Below, one piece after another: positions 16,433 to 24,195 of a DNA stretch of 32,271 nt. Below the pieces are notes generated by a model. The model was not told where the DNA came from, did not search any database, and was given only the letters and a program-made list of their open reading frames with translations. Origin of the DNA: Ureibacillus chungkukjangi (GTDB lineage: Bacteria; Bacillota; Bacilli; Bacillales_A; Planococcaceae); NCBI RefSeq assembly GCF_003217295.1, contig NZ_QJTJ01000032.1:1-32271 (forward strand), read 5' to 3'. Each line of letters starts with the position of its first letter. The stretch's first letter is position 1. Made by a program: the position numbers and the translations under genes.

Positions 16433-18271
16433 TTAGACTGGTACTTTGATGGCTGTATGCTCACGAATCTGCCATTTATTATTTGCTACTGAAACTATTT
16501 CTTCCTTCACATCGTCTATATCAAGAGACTGTAAATTTACTAGTAATTCATGGAGTGCTTCTGTTTCTAACGCAATAGCTTTCCCGACGTGAATCTTGGG
16601 ATAGATATGCTCTTCTTGAATCTCTTCTGGTTGAAGTAGTTCTTCGTACATTTTTTCTCCTGGACGTATGCCAGAGAATTGAATTTGGATTTCATCTTTT
16701 GTGTAACCAGATAGACGGATTAGATTACTTGCCAGGTCAACAATTTTGACTGGCTCACCCATATCTAGAACGAATACCTCGCCACCTTTTGCAAGTGTTC
16801 CCGCCTGTAATACAAGGCGAGATGCTTCCGGGATTGTCATAAAGTATCTTGTCATATCTGGATGTGTTACGGTTACTGGTCCACCTATTGCAATTTGAGC
16901 TTTAAAGCGAGGTACAACACTACCACGCGAGCCTAGAACGTTACCGAAACGGACAGCGGCATAGATTGTATTACTCCTTGTCGCAAGATTCTGAATAATC
17001 ATTTCTGCAATACGCTTCGTTGAACCCATCACATTCGGTGGATTCACGGCTTTATCTGTTGATACTAAGACAAAGTTGGAAACTCCGTATTCGTTCGCTG
17101 CATCGGCTACATTCTTTGTACCAAACACATTATTTTTAATGGCTTCTCGTGGGTTGTACTCCATAAGTGGCACGTGCTTATGTGCTGCTGCATGATAGAT
17201 TACATCGGGTAAATAGGAGCCCACTACCTCGAATATTCTCTCTCTATCTTGAATGTCTGCAATAATTGGAATGATTTCAATTCCTTCGCTTGCCTTATTT
17301 TCTATTAACTCCATGTGAATAGTGTAAATAGAGTTTTCACCATGCCCTAAAAGAAGAAGCTTTTTCGGCTGGAACTTTAGAACCTGACGACAAATCTCTG
17401 AACCGATGGAACCACCAGCCCCTGTGACTAAAATCACCTTGTTCGTCAATTTTTGAGAAATGGCGATCATGTCTAGCTCCACCTCATCACGCCCAAGTAA
17501 ATCCTCTATCTTTACATCCTGCATATCATTGACAGATACATTCCCTGTTAAGACATTTTCGACTTTCGGCATAATCTTGACCTTTGCATTTGTCTTCGAA
17601 CAAATTTCATAGATATCATGAATACCAAATTTACCAAGAGACGGAATGGCCAAGATAATCTCTTCTATTTTTTTCTCTTCAACAATACGTGGAATGTCCT
17701 GTGTTGTTCCACAAACCTTAATGCCCATTAGAGTAAGCTGTTGTTTGGTAGGATCATCATCTACAAAAGCAACTGGTTTATATTGTGGGGAAGGATTGTT
17801 ATGCATGCTTCGAGCCAGGATTGTACCTGCTTGTCCCGCTCCGACAATTAGCACACTTTTCAGATCACCATTCGCTTTAATGGTTGTTCGATCGTGGGCA
17901 ATTCTTAGTGCAAATCGCGAGCCGCCAATCATTACAATATGGAGTAGCCAAGTGATGGCCATAAGTCGCACGTACATATCCCCACTTACAACAAACTGAA
18001 CCGCACTTGCTGTTATGAGGGATATTGTTACGGCATAGAAGATCGTTAATAATTCTCGTACAGAAGCCACACTCCATATACGGTCATATAGATGGAAAAA
18101 GTGAGCCGCGATATGGTGACTAATTAATAGAGTAATTGAAGAAATCAGGATTATCGTATTAGAAAATATAGTAGATGAAGGATGTAATAGCCAATAGCAA
18201 AAGAAGATTGCCGTTAGGACAATGAATGAGTCTAAAATAAAGAAGGCTGTATATCGTTGTTTATAATTCAT
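16433..18271 (-). CDS. Membrane-bound UDP-sugar 4,6-dehydratase, EpsC/CapD/PglF-like
   Basis: Predicted to turn UDP-GlcNAc into a UDP-4-keto-6-deoxy sugar. The 612-residue protein has four N-terminal membrane segments (residues about 10-125), a CoA-binding-like Rossmann domain (SVLIVGAGQAGTILARS), then the catalytic SDR domain. That domain shows LVTGAGGSIGSEICRQ, YHAAAHKHVPLME, NNVFGTKNV, VLVSTDKAVNPPNVMGSTKR and RFGNVLGSRGSVV. The family's usual catalytic tyrosine is replaced (V-N-P-x-N-x-M-G-x-x-K), as in PglF and WbpM. An AGAGG site lies seven bases before the ATG. This site is part of a 16-bp inverted repeat (see 18274-18388). The gene has its own extended -10 promoter. The SDR protein at 11156-12043 may act next. 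Confidence 0.94.
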   Translation of the reverse strand: MNYKQRYTAFFILDSFIVLTAIFFCYWLLHPSSTIFSNTIILISSITLLISHHIAAHFFHLYDRIWSVASVRELLTIFYAVTISLITASAVQFVVSGDMYVRLMAITWLLHIVMIGGSRFALRIAHDRTTIKANGDLKSVLIVGAGQAGTILARSMHNNPSPQYKPVAFVDDDPTKQQLTLMGIKVCGTTQDIPRIVEEKKIEEIILAIPSLGKFGIHDIYEICSKTNAKVKIMPKVENVLTGNVSVNDMQDVKIEDLLGRDEVELDMIAISQKLTNKVILVTGAGGSIGSEICRQVLKFQPKKLLLLGHGENSIYTIHMELIENKASEGIEIIPIIADIQDRERIFEVVGSYLPDVIYHAAAHKHVPLMEYNPREAIKNNVFGTKNVADAANEYGVSNFVLVSTDKAVNPPNVMGSTKRIAEMIIQNLATRSNTIYAAVRFGNVLGSRGSVVPRFKAQIAIGGPVTVTHPDMTRYFMTIPEASRLVLQAGTLAKGGEVFVLDMGEPVKIVDLASNLIRLSGYTKDEIQIQFSGIRPGEKMYEELLQPEEIQEEHIYPKIHVGKAIALETEALHELLVNLQSLDIDDVKEEIVSVANNKWQIREHTAIKVPV

Positions 18272-18273
18272 AG

Positions 18274-18388
18274 CATTTACCTCTTTTCACCTATATAGTC
18301 AGTTTATTATTTATGAATATTAAATTTACTAATCTAAAAGTAACAAACTTATTATACCATTTTGCTGGAAGTTGAAAAGAGGTAAATG
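18274..18388. repeat. 16-bp inverted repeat spanning the dehydratase ribosome site and upstream promoter
   Basis: CATTTACCTCTTTTCA (18274-18289) and TGAAAAGAGGTAAATG (18373-18388) are exact reverse complements. On the minus strand the first copy is the dehydratase ribosome site; the second lies just upstream of the -10 box. In a read-through RNA from the wzz-kinase-phosphatase genes the two copies could pair and hide the AGAGG site. An RNA begun at the local promoter would lack the upstream arm. The structure is seen; the function is inference. Confidence 0.6.
18351..18359 (-). promoter_or_regulatory. Extended -10 promoter of the dehydratase-pgi-galU genes
   Basis: On the minus strand TGGTATAAT gives a perfect TATAAT with the TGn extension. 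The region 16-17 bases upstream (TTTTCA) is a poor -35, which is tolerated with an extended -10. Transcription would begin about 70 bases before the ATG at 18271. The putative -35 falls within the upstream arm of the inverted repeat. Confidence 0.6.
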
Positions 18389-18495
18389 TAAATTTGACTA
18401 TTTTTTTACAGAAAATTAATCAAATTCCATAATAATAGGTCTTTTACTACAATTATATGAATTGAAGACGACATTTTACGACAAATTTCTGCTAT

Positions 18496-19260
18496 TTATG
18501 ATAAGCTCCACCATTTCCGTTTTTTTACTTCTTCTGGTTCAAAAAGTATAAACGGCTCATTTGTAATGATGTTTTTATTATTCTGCAATAGCATATCGAC
18601 GGAGTCTAACTCGTTCTTTTTCTCTAAATAAGCTAAGCCTGCTTCAAATAGAAATGGTCTTGTCGATAAATTATGAACATCTGACCCGTACGTATGGACT
18701 AGATTTGCACGGACTAAATCGAGGGAGAGCTTTTGAATGGATTTACCAAAATGGCCTGCTAAGCTCCCTGCTGTAATCTGTGCTACAGCCCCTTCACGTA
18801 TCAAACGTTCTAATCTTTCGGGCTTTTCTGCGATCCCCTTATTTCTTTCTGGATGCGCAATGATTGGCGTAATCCCTTCTAGCGCTAATGTATGTATGAT
18901 ATTTTTTGTATAGGCTGGAATGTGGCTTGAGGGTAATTCCAATAGTATATAGTTTGAGCTTGCTAGATTGTGGATTTGCCCAACTTGCATGAGGGACAAA
19001 AGCTTTTCATTTAAACGAACTTCATGCCCTGTGTAGAGGGTTAACGGAATGTTTCTATTAGTTAGTTCTAGTTGTAATTGCTCGATTTGCTCGCTAACCA
19101 TGTCGAATTTTGCGTTATATTGAGGATGAAAACTATGAGAGGTGGAGATTAAATCAGTGATACCTTCTCTTGAAGCCTGTTCTAATAATAGAATGGATTC
19201 TTCTAGTGTTTTAGGGCCATCATCGACATTCCATAATACATGGCTATGCATATCTATCAT
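18496..19260 (-). CDS. ywqE: PHP-family protein-tyrosine phosphatase, YwqE/CpsB-like
   Basis: Removes phosphate from the tyrosine-rich tail of the partner kinase, resetting polysaccharide assembly. The 254-residue PHP-fold protein shows the metal ligands: DMHSH (HxH, residues 5 and 7), DDGPKT, STSHSFHP, GHEVRLNEK, AHPERNKG and YGSDVHNL. GGGAGG eight bases before the ATG is a strong ribosome site. The order Wzz-like protein, kinase, phosphatase on one strand with short gaps is the classic ywqCDE/capABC arrangement. The downstream gap of 224 bases holds the next promoter. Confidence 0.95.
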   Translation of the reverse strand: MIDMHSHVLWNVDDGPKTLEESILLLEQASREGITDLISTSHSFHPQYNAKFDMVSEQIEQLQLELTNRNIPLTLYTGHEVRLNEKLLSLMQVGQIHNLASSNYILLELPSSHIPAYTKNIIHTLALEGITPIIAHPERNKGIAEKPERLERLIREGAVAQITAGSLAGHFGKSIQKLSLDLVRANLVHTYGSDVHNLSTRPFLFEAGLAYLEKKNELDSVDMLLQNNKNIITNEPFILFEPEEVKKRKWWSLS

Positions 19261-19316
19261 TCTCTTATCCTCCCTTTCATATGTAAAGAAATGAGAGTAA
19301 AGGACACTCGTGTCTT

Positions 19317-20021
19317 TTACTCCTCGCTTCCGTAGTAATAATAGTAATAGTGACTATCTTCAATTTTAAAGTTGTTTAAAATAACACCAAGGACATTAGC
19401 CTTTGCTGCTTCTAATAGTTCTTTTGCTTTTAAGGCACTCTCTTTTTGAGATTTCCCCGTATTGATAACCAATACTGTTCCATCTGTTTTGTTCGAAACG
19501 ATTTGAGCATCTGCTACTGATAGAATTGGTGGTGTATCAAATACTAGTAGATCATAGTCTTCTAATAAGCGAGTTTTAACAGCCTCCATATTTTTTGAAG
19601 CTAATAGTTCAGCAGGGTTTGGTGGAATTGGACCACTTGGCAAGATATATAGGTTTTCAATATCTGTTGGTTGTACCGCTTCATGAACTTCACATTGTCT
19701 AGTTAGAATACTAGATAGGCCATGTGTATTTCTGATTTTGAAGGTATGATGCGTAGTAGGTTTACGCATGTCCGCATCCACTAGTAGTACCTTCTTGCCC
19801 TCTTGAGAAAAGACTGCAGCAATATTGGATGCTGTAGTAGATTTTCCCTCTGAAGGTGATGCAGAAGTAACCAGAAGCGTTCGTAACTCTTGGTCTGGCA
19901 TAGAGAAATTGATATTTGTTCGAATCGTACGATATTGCTCAGAGTTAATGGATTTTGGATTCGTTGCTACGACAATTTTACGTGCCATTGAGTTTGATTT
20001 TTTGTTCTTTTTCTTAAACAT
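19317..20021 (-). CDS. ywqD: Bacterial tyrosine kinase (BY-kinase), YwqD/CapB-like
   Basis: A cytoplasmic autokinase that works with the Wzz-like membrane adaptor. The 234-residue protein has EQYRTIRTNINFS (the oligomerisation box), Walker A SASPSEGKSTT (residues 53-63), Walker A' LLVDADMRKP (79-88) and Walker B LLVFDTPP. The C-terminus ends SHYYYYYYGSEE: six tyrosines in a row, the autophosphorylation cluster. The ATG lies two bases after the adaptor's stop, so the two are coupled; splitting adaptor and kinase into two proteins is the Gram-positive form. The tail is the expected substrate of the phosphatase encoded next. Confidence 0.97.
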   Translation of the reverse strand: MFKKKNKKSNSMARKIVVATNPKSINSEQYRTIRTNINFSMPDQELRTLLVTSASPSEGKSTTASNIAAVFSQEGKKVLLVDADMRKPTTHHTFKIRNTHGLSSILTRQCEVHEAVQPTDIENLYILPSGPIPPNPAELLASKNMEAVKTRLLEDYDLLVFDTPPILSVADAQIVSNKTDGTVLVINTGKSQKESALKAKELLEAAKANVLGVILNNFKIEDSHYYYYYYGSEE

Positions 20022-20023
20022 CC

Positions 20024-20749
20024 TTAGTTCCCCCTGCCTCTACGCGAAAGATTCGAAGTTGTAACTGGTTGATCGTCTGGTATTGGACTTACAATACCGA
20101 TAATCGGCAGACCTAAAATGTCCTCAACATCTTGCTCAGATTTGATAGACGTATCTAAGTATTCTAAAAGGAAAGCTAATCCCAAACCAAGCATTAATCC
20201 AATTACTACCCCAATTGCAACATTAAGCATTTTATTTGGCTTTACCGGTGAAGGATTTTCACTAAGTACTGCTGGAGATAGAATATTCACATTGTCTACA
20301 TTCATAAGTTCCCGAATTTCCTTTTGGAATACCTCAGCAGTCGTGTTCGCAATTTCTACAGCAATAGCTGGATTTTCGTCTTGTACGCTGACATTAACGA
20401 CCTGTGAGTTATCTTGACTTGCCACTGTAATTTTATTTGTTAGCTCTGTCGGAGTTAGGTTTAAATCCAATGTATCAATTACTTTTGAAAGGATGGCTGG
20501 ACTTTTAATAATGACATTGTAGGTATTGATCAGCTGTAAATTGGCCTGAATATCCTGAGTTTGAATAGCCTGTTGATCAGTAGATTCTTTGTTCACTAGA
20601 ATTTGTGTCGATGCTTGGTAAATCGGTGTCAGTAAAAAGAAGCTGATTACCCCAGCAATCAAGGCAGCAATAATTGTAATGCTTACAATATGAACGAGTC
20701 GTTTCTTAATAATTTTGAATATATCTTGTAAGCTAATTGTTTCTTCCAC
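20024..20749 (-). CDS. ywqC: Chain-length determinant / kinase adaptor, Wzz-type (YwqC/CapA-like)
   Basis: A membrane protein that sets polymer length and activates the kinase. I start it at GTG 20749 (241 residues) because AGGAG lies eight bases upstream; an in-frame ATG at 20788 has no such site. TISLQDIFKIIKKR leads into membrane helix 1 (about residues 18-42), then the extracytoplasmic Wzz domain with YQASTQILVNKES, then a proline-rich SPVKPNKML and helix 2 (about 175-200). The short cytoplasmic tail ends RRGRGN. It is the first gene of the kinase trio, two bases before the kinase, and divergent from the VanZ-like gene across about 95 bases. Confidence 0.93.
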   Translation of the reverse strand: MEETISLQDIFKIIKKRLVHIVSITIIAALIAGVISFFLLTPIYQASTQILVNKESTDQQAIQTQDIQANLQLINTYNVIIKSPAILSKVIDTLDLNLTPTELTNKITVASQDNSQVVNVSVQDENPAIAVEIANTTAEVFQKEIRELMNVDNVNILSPAVLSENPSPVKPNKMLNVAIGVVIGLMLGLGLAFLLEYLDTSIKSEQDVEDILGLPIIGIVSPIPDDQPVTTSNLSRRGRGN

Positions 20750-20843
20750 TTGGTCATCTCCTCTTGACAATTGCAGCATCATTTTCATAATTTAAACAGA
20801 GTATATAAATTGCTTTTTTGGAATTTATAGGTAAAATTGACAT

Positions 20844-21344
20844 ATGAAAAATTCACTCTATTTGCTGTTAGTTATTTTGTTAGGATTTTTATTTCTTTCT
20901 TCTAGCCAAACCTACGAGGAGCAGTCACTGATCGAGAACCTAGAGCATTGGCTGCCAGACAAACCGATGGAAAGCTCCTTGGAGAGTATCCAGGTTTCGT
21001 ATGGGAACGGGGTTATTTCCGTTGAAAGCCGCGGCTATTATAAGTTCATCGAATTTTTTATAAGAAAGGGTGCACATTTTGTTTTATTTGGATTAGTGGG
21101 ACTTACTTGGTTTTTATTATTGAGTAAATGGAAACCAGTTCGCAGGTTCACTTTTTCTATCCTTTTAACTTTCATTTGTGCTTGTTTAGACGAATATCAT
21201 CAATCCATCACCGGTGGTAGAACACCATCATTCCGAGATGTCAGGCTCGATATGGCCGGTGCCTTCTTTTTTATAGGTAGCTATGCTGCTGTTCGTTGGT
21301 TGCTTGGCAAGATGAAAAAAATAGGAAAACATAGTTTTAGTTAG
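20844..21344 (+). CDS. VanZ-like family membrane protein
   Basis: A 166-residue membrane protein of the VanZ family (PF04892); some members alter susceptibility to glycopeptides, most are uncharacterised. It has an N-terminal hydrophobic segment (about 4-20), an extracytoplasmic loop, then RKGAHFVLFGLVG and, in the last third, DEYHQSITGGRTPSFRDVRLDMAG, the conserved D-E-x-H-Q ... G-R ... D-V-x-x-D core. It runs opposite to the polysaccharide genes and ends in a hairpin terminator at 21345-21375. The ribosome site before the ATG is weak (AGG about 12 bases away). A role at the cell wall is plausible but not shown. Confidence 0.9.
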   Translation: MKNSLYLLLVILLGFLFLSSSQTYEEQSLIENLEHWLPDKPMESSLESIQVSYGNGVISVESRGYYKFIEFFIRKGAHFVLFGLVGLTWFLLLSKWKPVRRFTFSILLTFICACLDEYHQSITGGRTPSFRDVRLDMAGAFFFIGSYAAVRWLLGKMKKIGKHSFS

Positions 21345-21375
21345 AGGAAAGCATTCGTTCTACGCTTTCCTTTTT
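21345..21375 (+). terminator. Rho-independent terminator after the VanZ-like gene
   Basis: AGGAAAGC (21345-21352) and GCTTTCCT (21364-21371) form an 8-bp stem with an 11-base loop, followed by TTTTT. It directly follows the stop codon at 21344 and overlaps the stop of the convergent gene at 21374, so the convergent units meet here. Confidence 0.8.
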
Positions 21376-22147
21376 ATAATGCGCCTTTTACTTGGCTTAG
21401 GATATTATCCCGACGAGCTTGCTTCATCGCTTCGTATTCCGTTCTAAAGCTTTGTGCATGTGACTTATCGAAGCCGTTTGACACTAGGTCTTTTTCAATA
21501 ATACCGACGATAGTATTAAAAGTTGCATCTGTACTCGCTTCAAGTCCATTAGCAGCCGCCATGTATTTGTTATAGAAATAACCGATACTGATACTTTCAC
21601 CATTTGCTTTTTTCGTAGAATACTCGGCTTTTGCGTTCTCAATAAGTCCATTGATTCGTGAATTTGCCTGAGCCTCTAAAGCTTCTAATGAGGGCGTATA
21701 CTTCGCTTTAATCGACTTTACTGTTGGTTTTTCTGTAGTAGCAGGGGCTGTTGGGTTTGTCGATGAACCCGTCCCTGTACTTGCTTGGTCATTTGACGAA
21801 TTGCCGTTATTTTGAGTAGCTGTTTCTGCGTTTCCTGAGTTTGAAGACGATGACGTATTCGGGTTTTGCGAAGTAGCATCCGAATTAGATACAAGCTCCC
21901 CAGAAACCTCCTCTAAAATATTGCCATCCTTATCTACTGTTATTTCCTTACCATCTGGTAGTTCAATAACATAGTTGTCTTCAATCAGTTCATCTACCTT
22001 TTCATCAGCAATATCATAGGTTTTAAACTTAAACTCGTATAGCGCATACCCACCACCGAGCACTGCCAGAAGAACGATAACTAGCGATACATAAAGCAAC
22101 CATTTCTTCTTTTTCTTACGTATCTTTCTTTTTCTCTTCTTTTCCAT
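21374..22147 (-). CDS. Membrane-anchored protein of unknown function
   Basis: I do not recognise this 257-residue protein. The N-terminus is very basic (RKRKIRKKKKK) before one membrane helix (about residues 16-36), giving an N-in, C-out topology. A short acidic part with LPDGKEITVDKDGNI follows, then a low-complexity linker rich in S, T, N, Q, G and P (about 85-140), then a helical C-terminal region (about 145-257) rich in A, E, K and N. GGAGGAAGAG precedes the ATG. It lies downstream of the SLH gene, beyond a strong hairpin (22200-22230). A wall-spanning anchor or spacer role is plausible; no enzyme motif is visible. Confidence 0.8.
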   Translation of the reverse strand: MEKKRKRKIRKKKKKWLLYVSLVIVLLAVLGGGYALYEFKFKTYDIADEKVDELIEDNYVIELPDGKEITVDKDGNILEEVSGELVSNSDATSQNPNTSSSSNSGNAETATQNNGNSSNDQASTGTGSSTNPTAPATTEKPTVKSIKAKYTPSLEALEAQANSRINGLIENAKAEYSTKKANGESISIGYFYNKYMAAANGLEASTDATFNTIVGIIEKDLVSNGFDKSHAQSFRTEYEAMKQARRDNILSQVKGAL

Positions 22148-22199
22148 AAGGAGTCTCTTCCTCCATTAGCAAAACTTGGTAATGATGCATTATCATTGA

Positions 22200-22230
22200 A
22201 ATTCCCCAGAACACCCTGTTCTGGGGAATT
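22200..22230 (-). terminator. Strong hairpin between the SLH gene and the membrane-anchored gene
   Basis: AATTCCCCAGAAC (22200-22212) and GTTCTGGGGAATT (22218-22230) are exact complements, a 13-bp stem with a five-base loop. On the minus strand only TTTCAATG follows, a poor T tract, so it may be a partial terminator, an attenuator or an mRNA 3' stabiliser. Confidence 0.6.
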
Positions 22231-22259
22231 GATAGATTCAATACTTTTAGACTATCAAA

Positions 22260-24098
22260 TTACGGTTGGATAGTAATAGCGTATTCTAATGAACTGCTAT
22301 CATCGAAAGTAACTTTTAATGTAGCTGATTTTGCAAAAGAACCTGCGAAATAATCAGCAACTGATAAATCTCCAGCAATAGCATGTGTTAGTCCTGTAAT
22401 CTCTGATAACGTATCAGCTACAACATTCGTAGTTAGAGATGATGATAGCTCTGTATAATAATTATCTTTAGTAATGTTCGCACTATTTAATTTCACATTT
22501 CCTACATATACTGAATCAATATTGTTAATATTAGCTTCTGTTAGGGATAACATTGTTGCTGCAACTTTTGATAGTACATTTTCTTTAAGAACATCACGAC
22601 TTATACTATTTTTAATAGTTGCTAATTTTGTATCTACTTGGCTTTTTGAATCATCATTAATAACAATAGGGTCTTTAAAATCTACACTAGTATTACTACC
22701 ATTAGTTGCAACTGTACCATCAGCTTTTTTCACTGTTGGGGTACCCGGTGTGATAACAGCGATGTTTGTATATGTTTGTCCAAATCCGTTATACAATGCA
22801 TTTACTAGACTAGTAGCATCCGTTTTAGCTGATTCTGCATTTATTGTATCAGTAGACGGTGGTAGACCAGGTACCCCTGGATTTGGTGTTTCAGGAGTTG
22901 GTTCAAATGGTTTTTCATTTCCATTTGCATCTTTTGTCACTAATTCTTTAATTTGATCTTTGACCTGCTCGTAGTTAGAGATTACCTCTTTAACGTCTTT
23001 GCCTTCTGGTAAAACTAGTTTCCCAATGCTTGATGTAGCATCAAGTGTTAGTTTAGTAGTTGCTGAAACTGCAACTTCTTTTGCCTCAACACCTGTTAGG
23101 CTTACTGTTAATTTATCTGCAATTGTTAGTTTGTCAGCTTTTACGTTGTTTACTTTTACATTATTTCCGCTGATTGTTACTTCTGGAATCGAATAGCCAC
23201 CCGCATCAAATGTTGCATTTCCAGCAACTAATGTAAGGCTTGCAATTCCAAGGATTCTTTTTGAAGTAGGTGTTGCTGCTACTCTCTCTAAAGAAGCTAA
23301 TGCTGCTGTTTGTTCAGCAAATTTAAAGTCGATTTTAGCACCTTTTAATGCAGCAGCGTTTGCAGCGTTAAATACTTTTGCTAAATCTCCTTCAATTGCA
23401 TATGTACCTTTAGTCGTAACAATTTGACCATCTTTAATTTCTACAAATGCTTCTACTGCATTTTTCTCTCTTGCTTCTTCTGCTCTTACCACGAATGTTG
23501 CAAATTGACCACGAGTCACTTTAGAAGCAGCGCCGTATGTAGTTGGTGTTGTACCTACTGTTACACCATTTGCATAAAGGGCAGTAATTTGTTCTTTATA
23601 ATCGTGGTTTAAAATATCCTTGAAAGGTGTTGTTGCATTCCCCGCTTCAAGTTCAAATGAATTTTTAATAATAACAGCCATTTGACCTCTCGATAAAGTT
23701 TTCGTAGTGCCAAAAGTACCATCTTCAAACCCTTTAATAATTCCAGCATTTGCTAATGCAGCAATCGAACCATAGTAGGGGTGTGTTTTGGGAACGTCTT
23801 TAAATTTTGGATCTGTTACATTTTCTGTATCTAAATCTAAAATGTTTGCTAAAATCAATGCTGCATGAGCACGATTTACCGCTTGCCCAGGTTTAAATGT
23901 ATTATCCTCATAGCCCTTAACAATCCCGCGTTCTACCAATTGCATAATCGTAGTGTAGTGTGAATTACTTGAATCTAGATCTTTAAAGCTCACATTTGCC
24001 GCTTCAGTAGCTGTTGGTGCAATTGCAACTACTGATCCTGCTACCATCGCTGAAGCAAGTGCTACATTAAATAGTTTTTTACTAGTATTGTTTTTCAA
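22260..24098 (-). CDS. Secreted S-layer-homology (SLH) domain protein
   Basis: Residues 1-34 form a signal peptide (basic KK, hydrophobic core, cleavage near ATEA-A). Three SLH repeats follow, at about 36-88, 97-147 and 158-207, each with an SLH box: NRAH (75-78), SRGQ (136-139) and TRGQ (195-198). SLH domains bind pyruvylated wall polysaccharide. The remaining 400 residues are T-, V- and A-rich. They include a stretch of beta-strand-like repeats (near 300-370) and a proline-rich linker (near 398-420), and end in a region of unknown fold. No catalytic motif is seen. The start is TTG at 24098, with AAGGAGG eight bases upstream. It could be an S-layer subunit or an SLH-anchored accessory protein; at 612 residues it is small for a main S-layer protein. 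Confidence 0.92.
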   Translation of the reverse strand: MKNNTSKKLFNVALASAMVAGSVVAIAPTATEAANVSFKDLDSSNSHYTTIMQLVERGIVKGYEDNTFKPGQAVNRAHAALILANILDLDTENVTDPKFKDVPKTHPYYGSIAALANAGIIKGFEDGTFGTTKTLSRGQMAVIIKNSFELEAGNATTPFKDILNHDYKEQITALYANGVTVGTTPTTYGAASKVTRGQFATFVVRAEEAREKNAVEAFVEIKDGQIVTTKGTYAIEGDLAKVFNAANAAALKGAKIDFKFAEQTAALASLERVAATPTSKRILGIASLTLVAGNATFDAGGYSIPEVTISGNNVKVNNVKADKLTIADKLTVSLTGVEAKEVAVSATTKLTLDATSSIGKLVLPEGKDVKEVISNYEQVKDQIKELVTKDANGNEKPFEPTPETPNPGVPGLPPSTDTINAESAKTDATSLVNALYNGFGQTYTNIAVITPGTPTVKKADGTVATNGSNTSVDFKDPIVINDDSKSQVDTKLATIKNSISRDVLKENVLSKVAATMLSLTEANINNIDSVYVGNVKLNSANITKDNYYTELSSSLTTNVVADTLSEITGLTHAIAGDLSVADYFAGSFAKSATLKVTFDDSSSLEYAITIQP

Positions 24099-24131
24099 TG
24101 TCTATTTCCTCCTTATACGAAACCTCATAAA

Positions 24132-24145
24132 ATTATACGTATAAT
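24132..24145. promoter_or_regulatory. 14-bp palindrome in the leader of the SLH gene
   Basis: ATTATACGTATAAT is a perfect palindrome, 34 bases before the SLH start codon. It may be an operator. It also contains TATAAT on both strands, so it could instead be part of a promoter. Confidence 0.35.
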
Positions 24146-24167
24146 AATACCATACAAAATTATGAAA

Positions 24168-24195
24168 TATATACCTGTATTGTAATTCTTTTCAA
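24168..24195 (-). promoter_or_regulatory. Candidate promoter of the SLH gene
   Basis: On the minus strand TTGAAA (24195-24190), a 16-bp spacer and TATATA (24173-24168) resemble a vegetative promoter. The leader would be about 60-65 bases and include the 14-bp palindrome. Other AT-rich boxes nearby could also serve. Confidence 0.4.

Noticed and set aside
20750..20788. Longer start for the Wzz-like protein at 20788
   Set aside because: The ATG has no ribosome site, whereas GTG 20749 has AGGAG eight bases upstream and begins where homologues begin.
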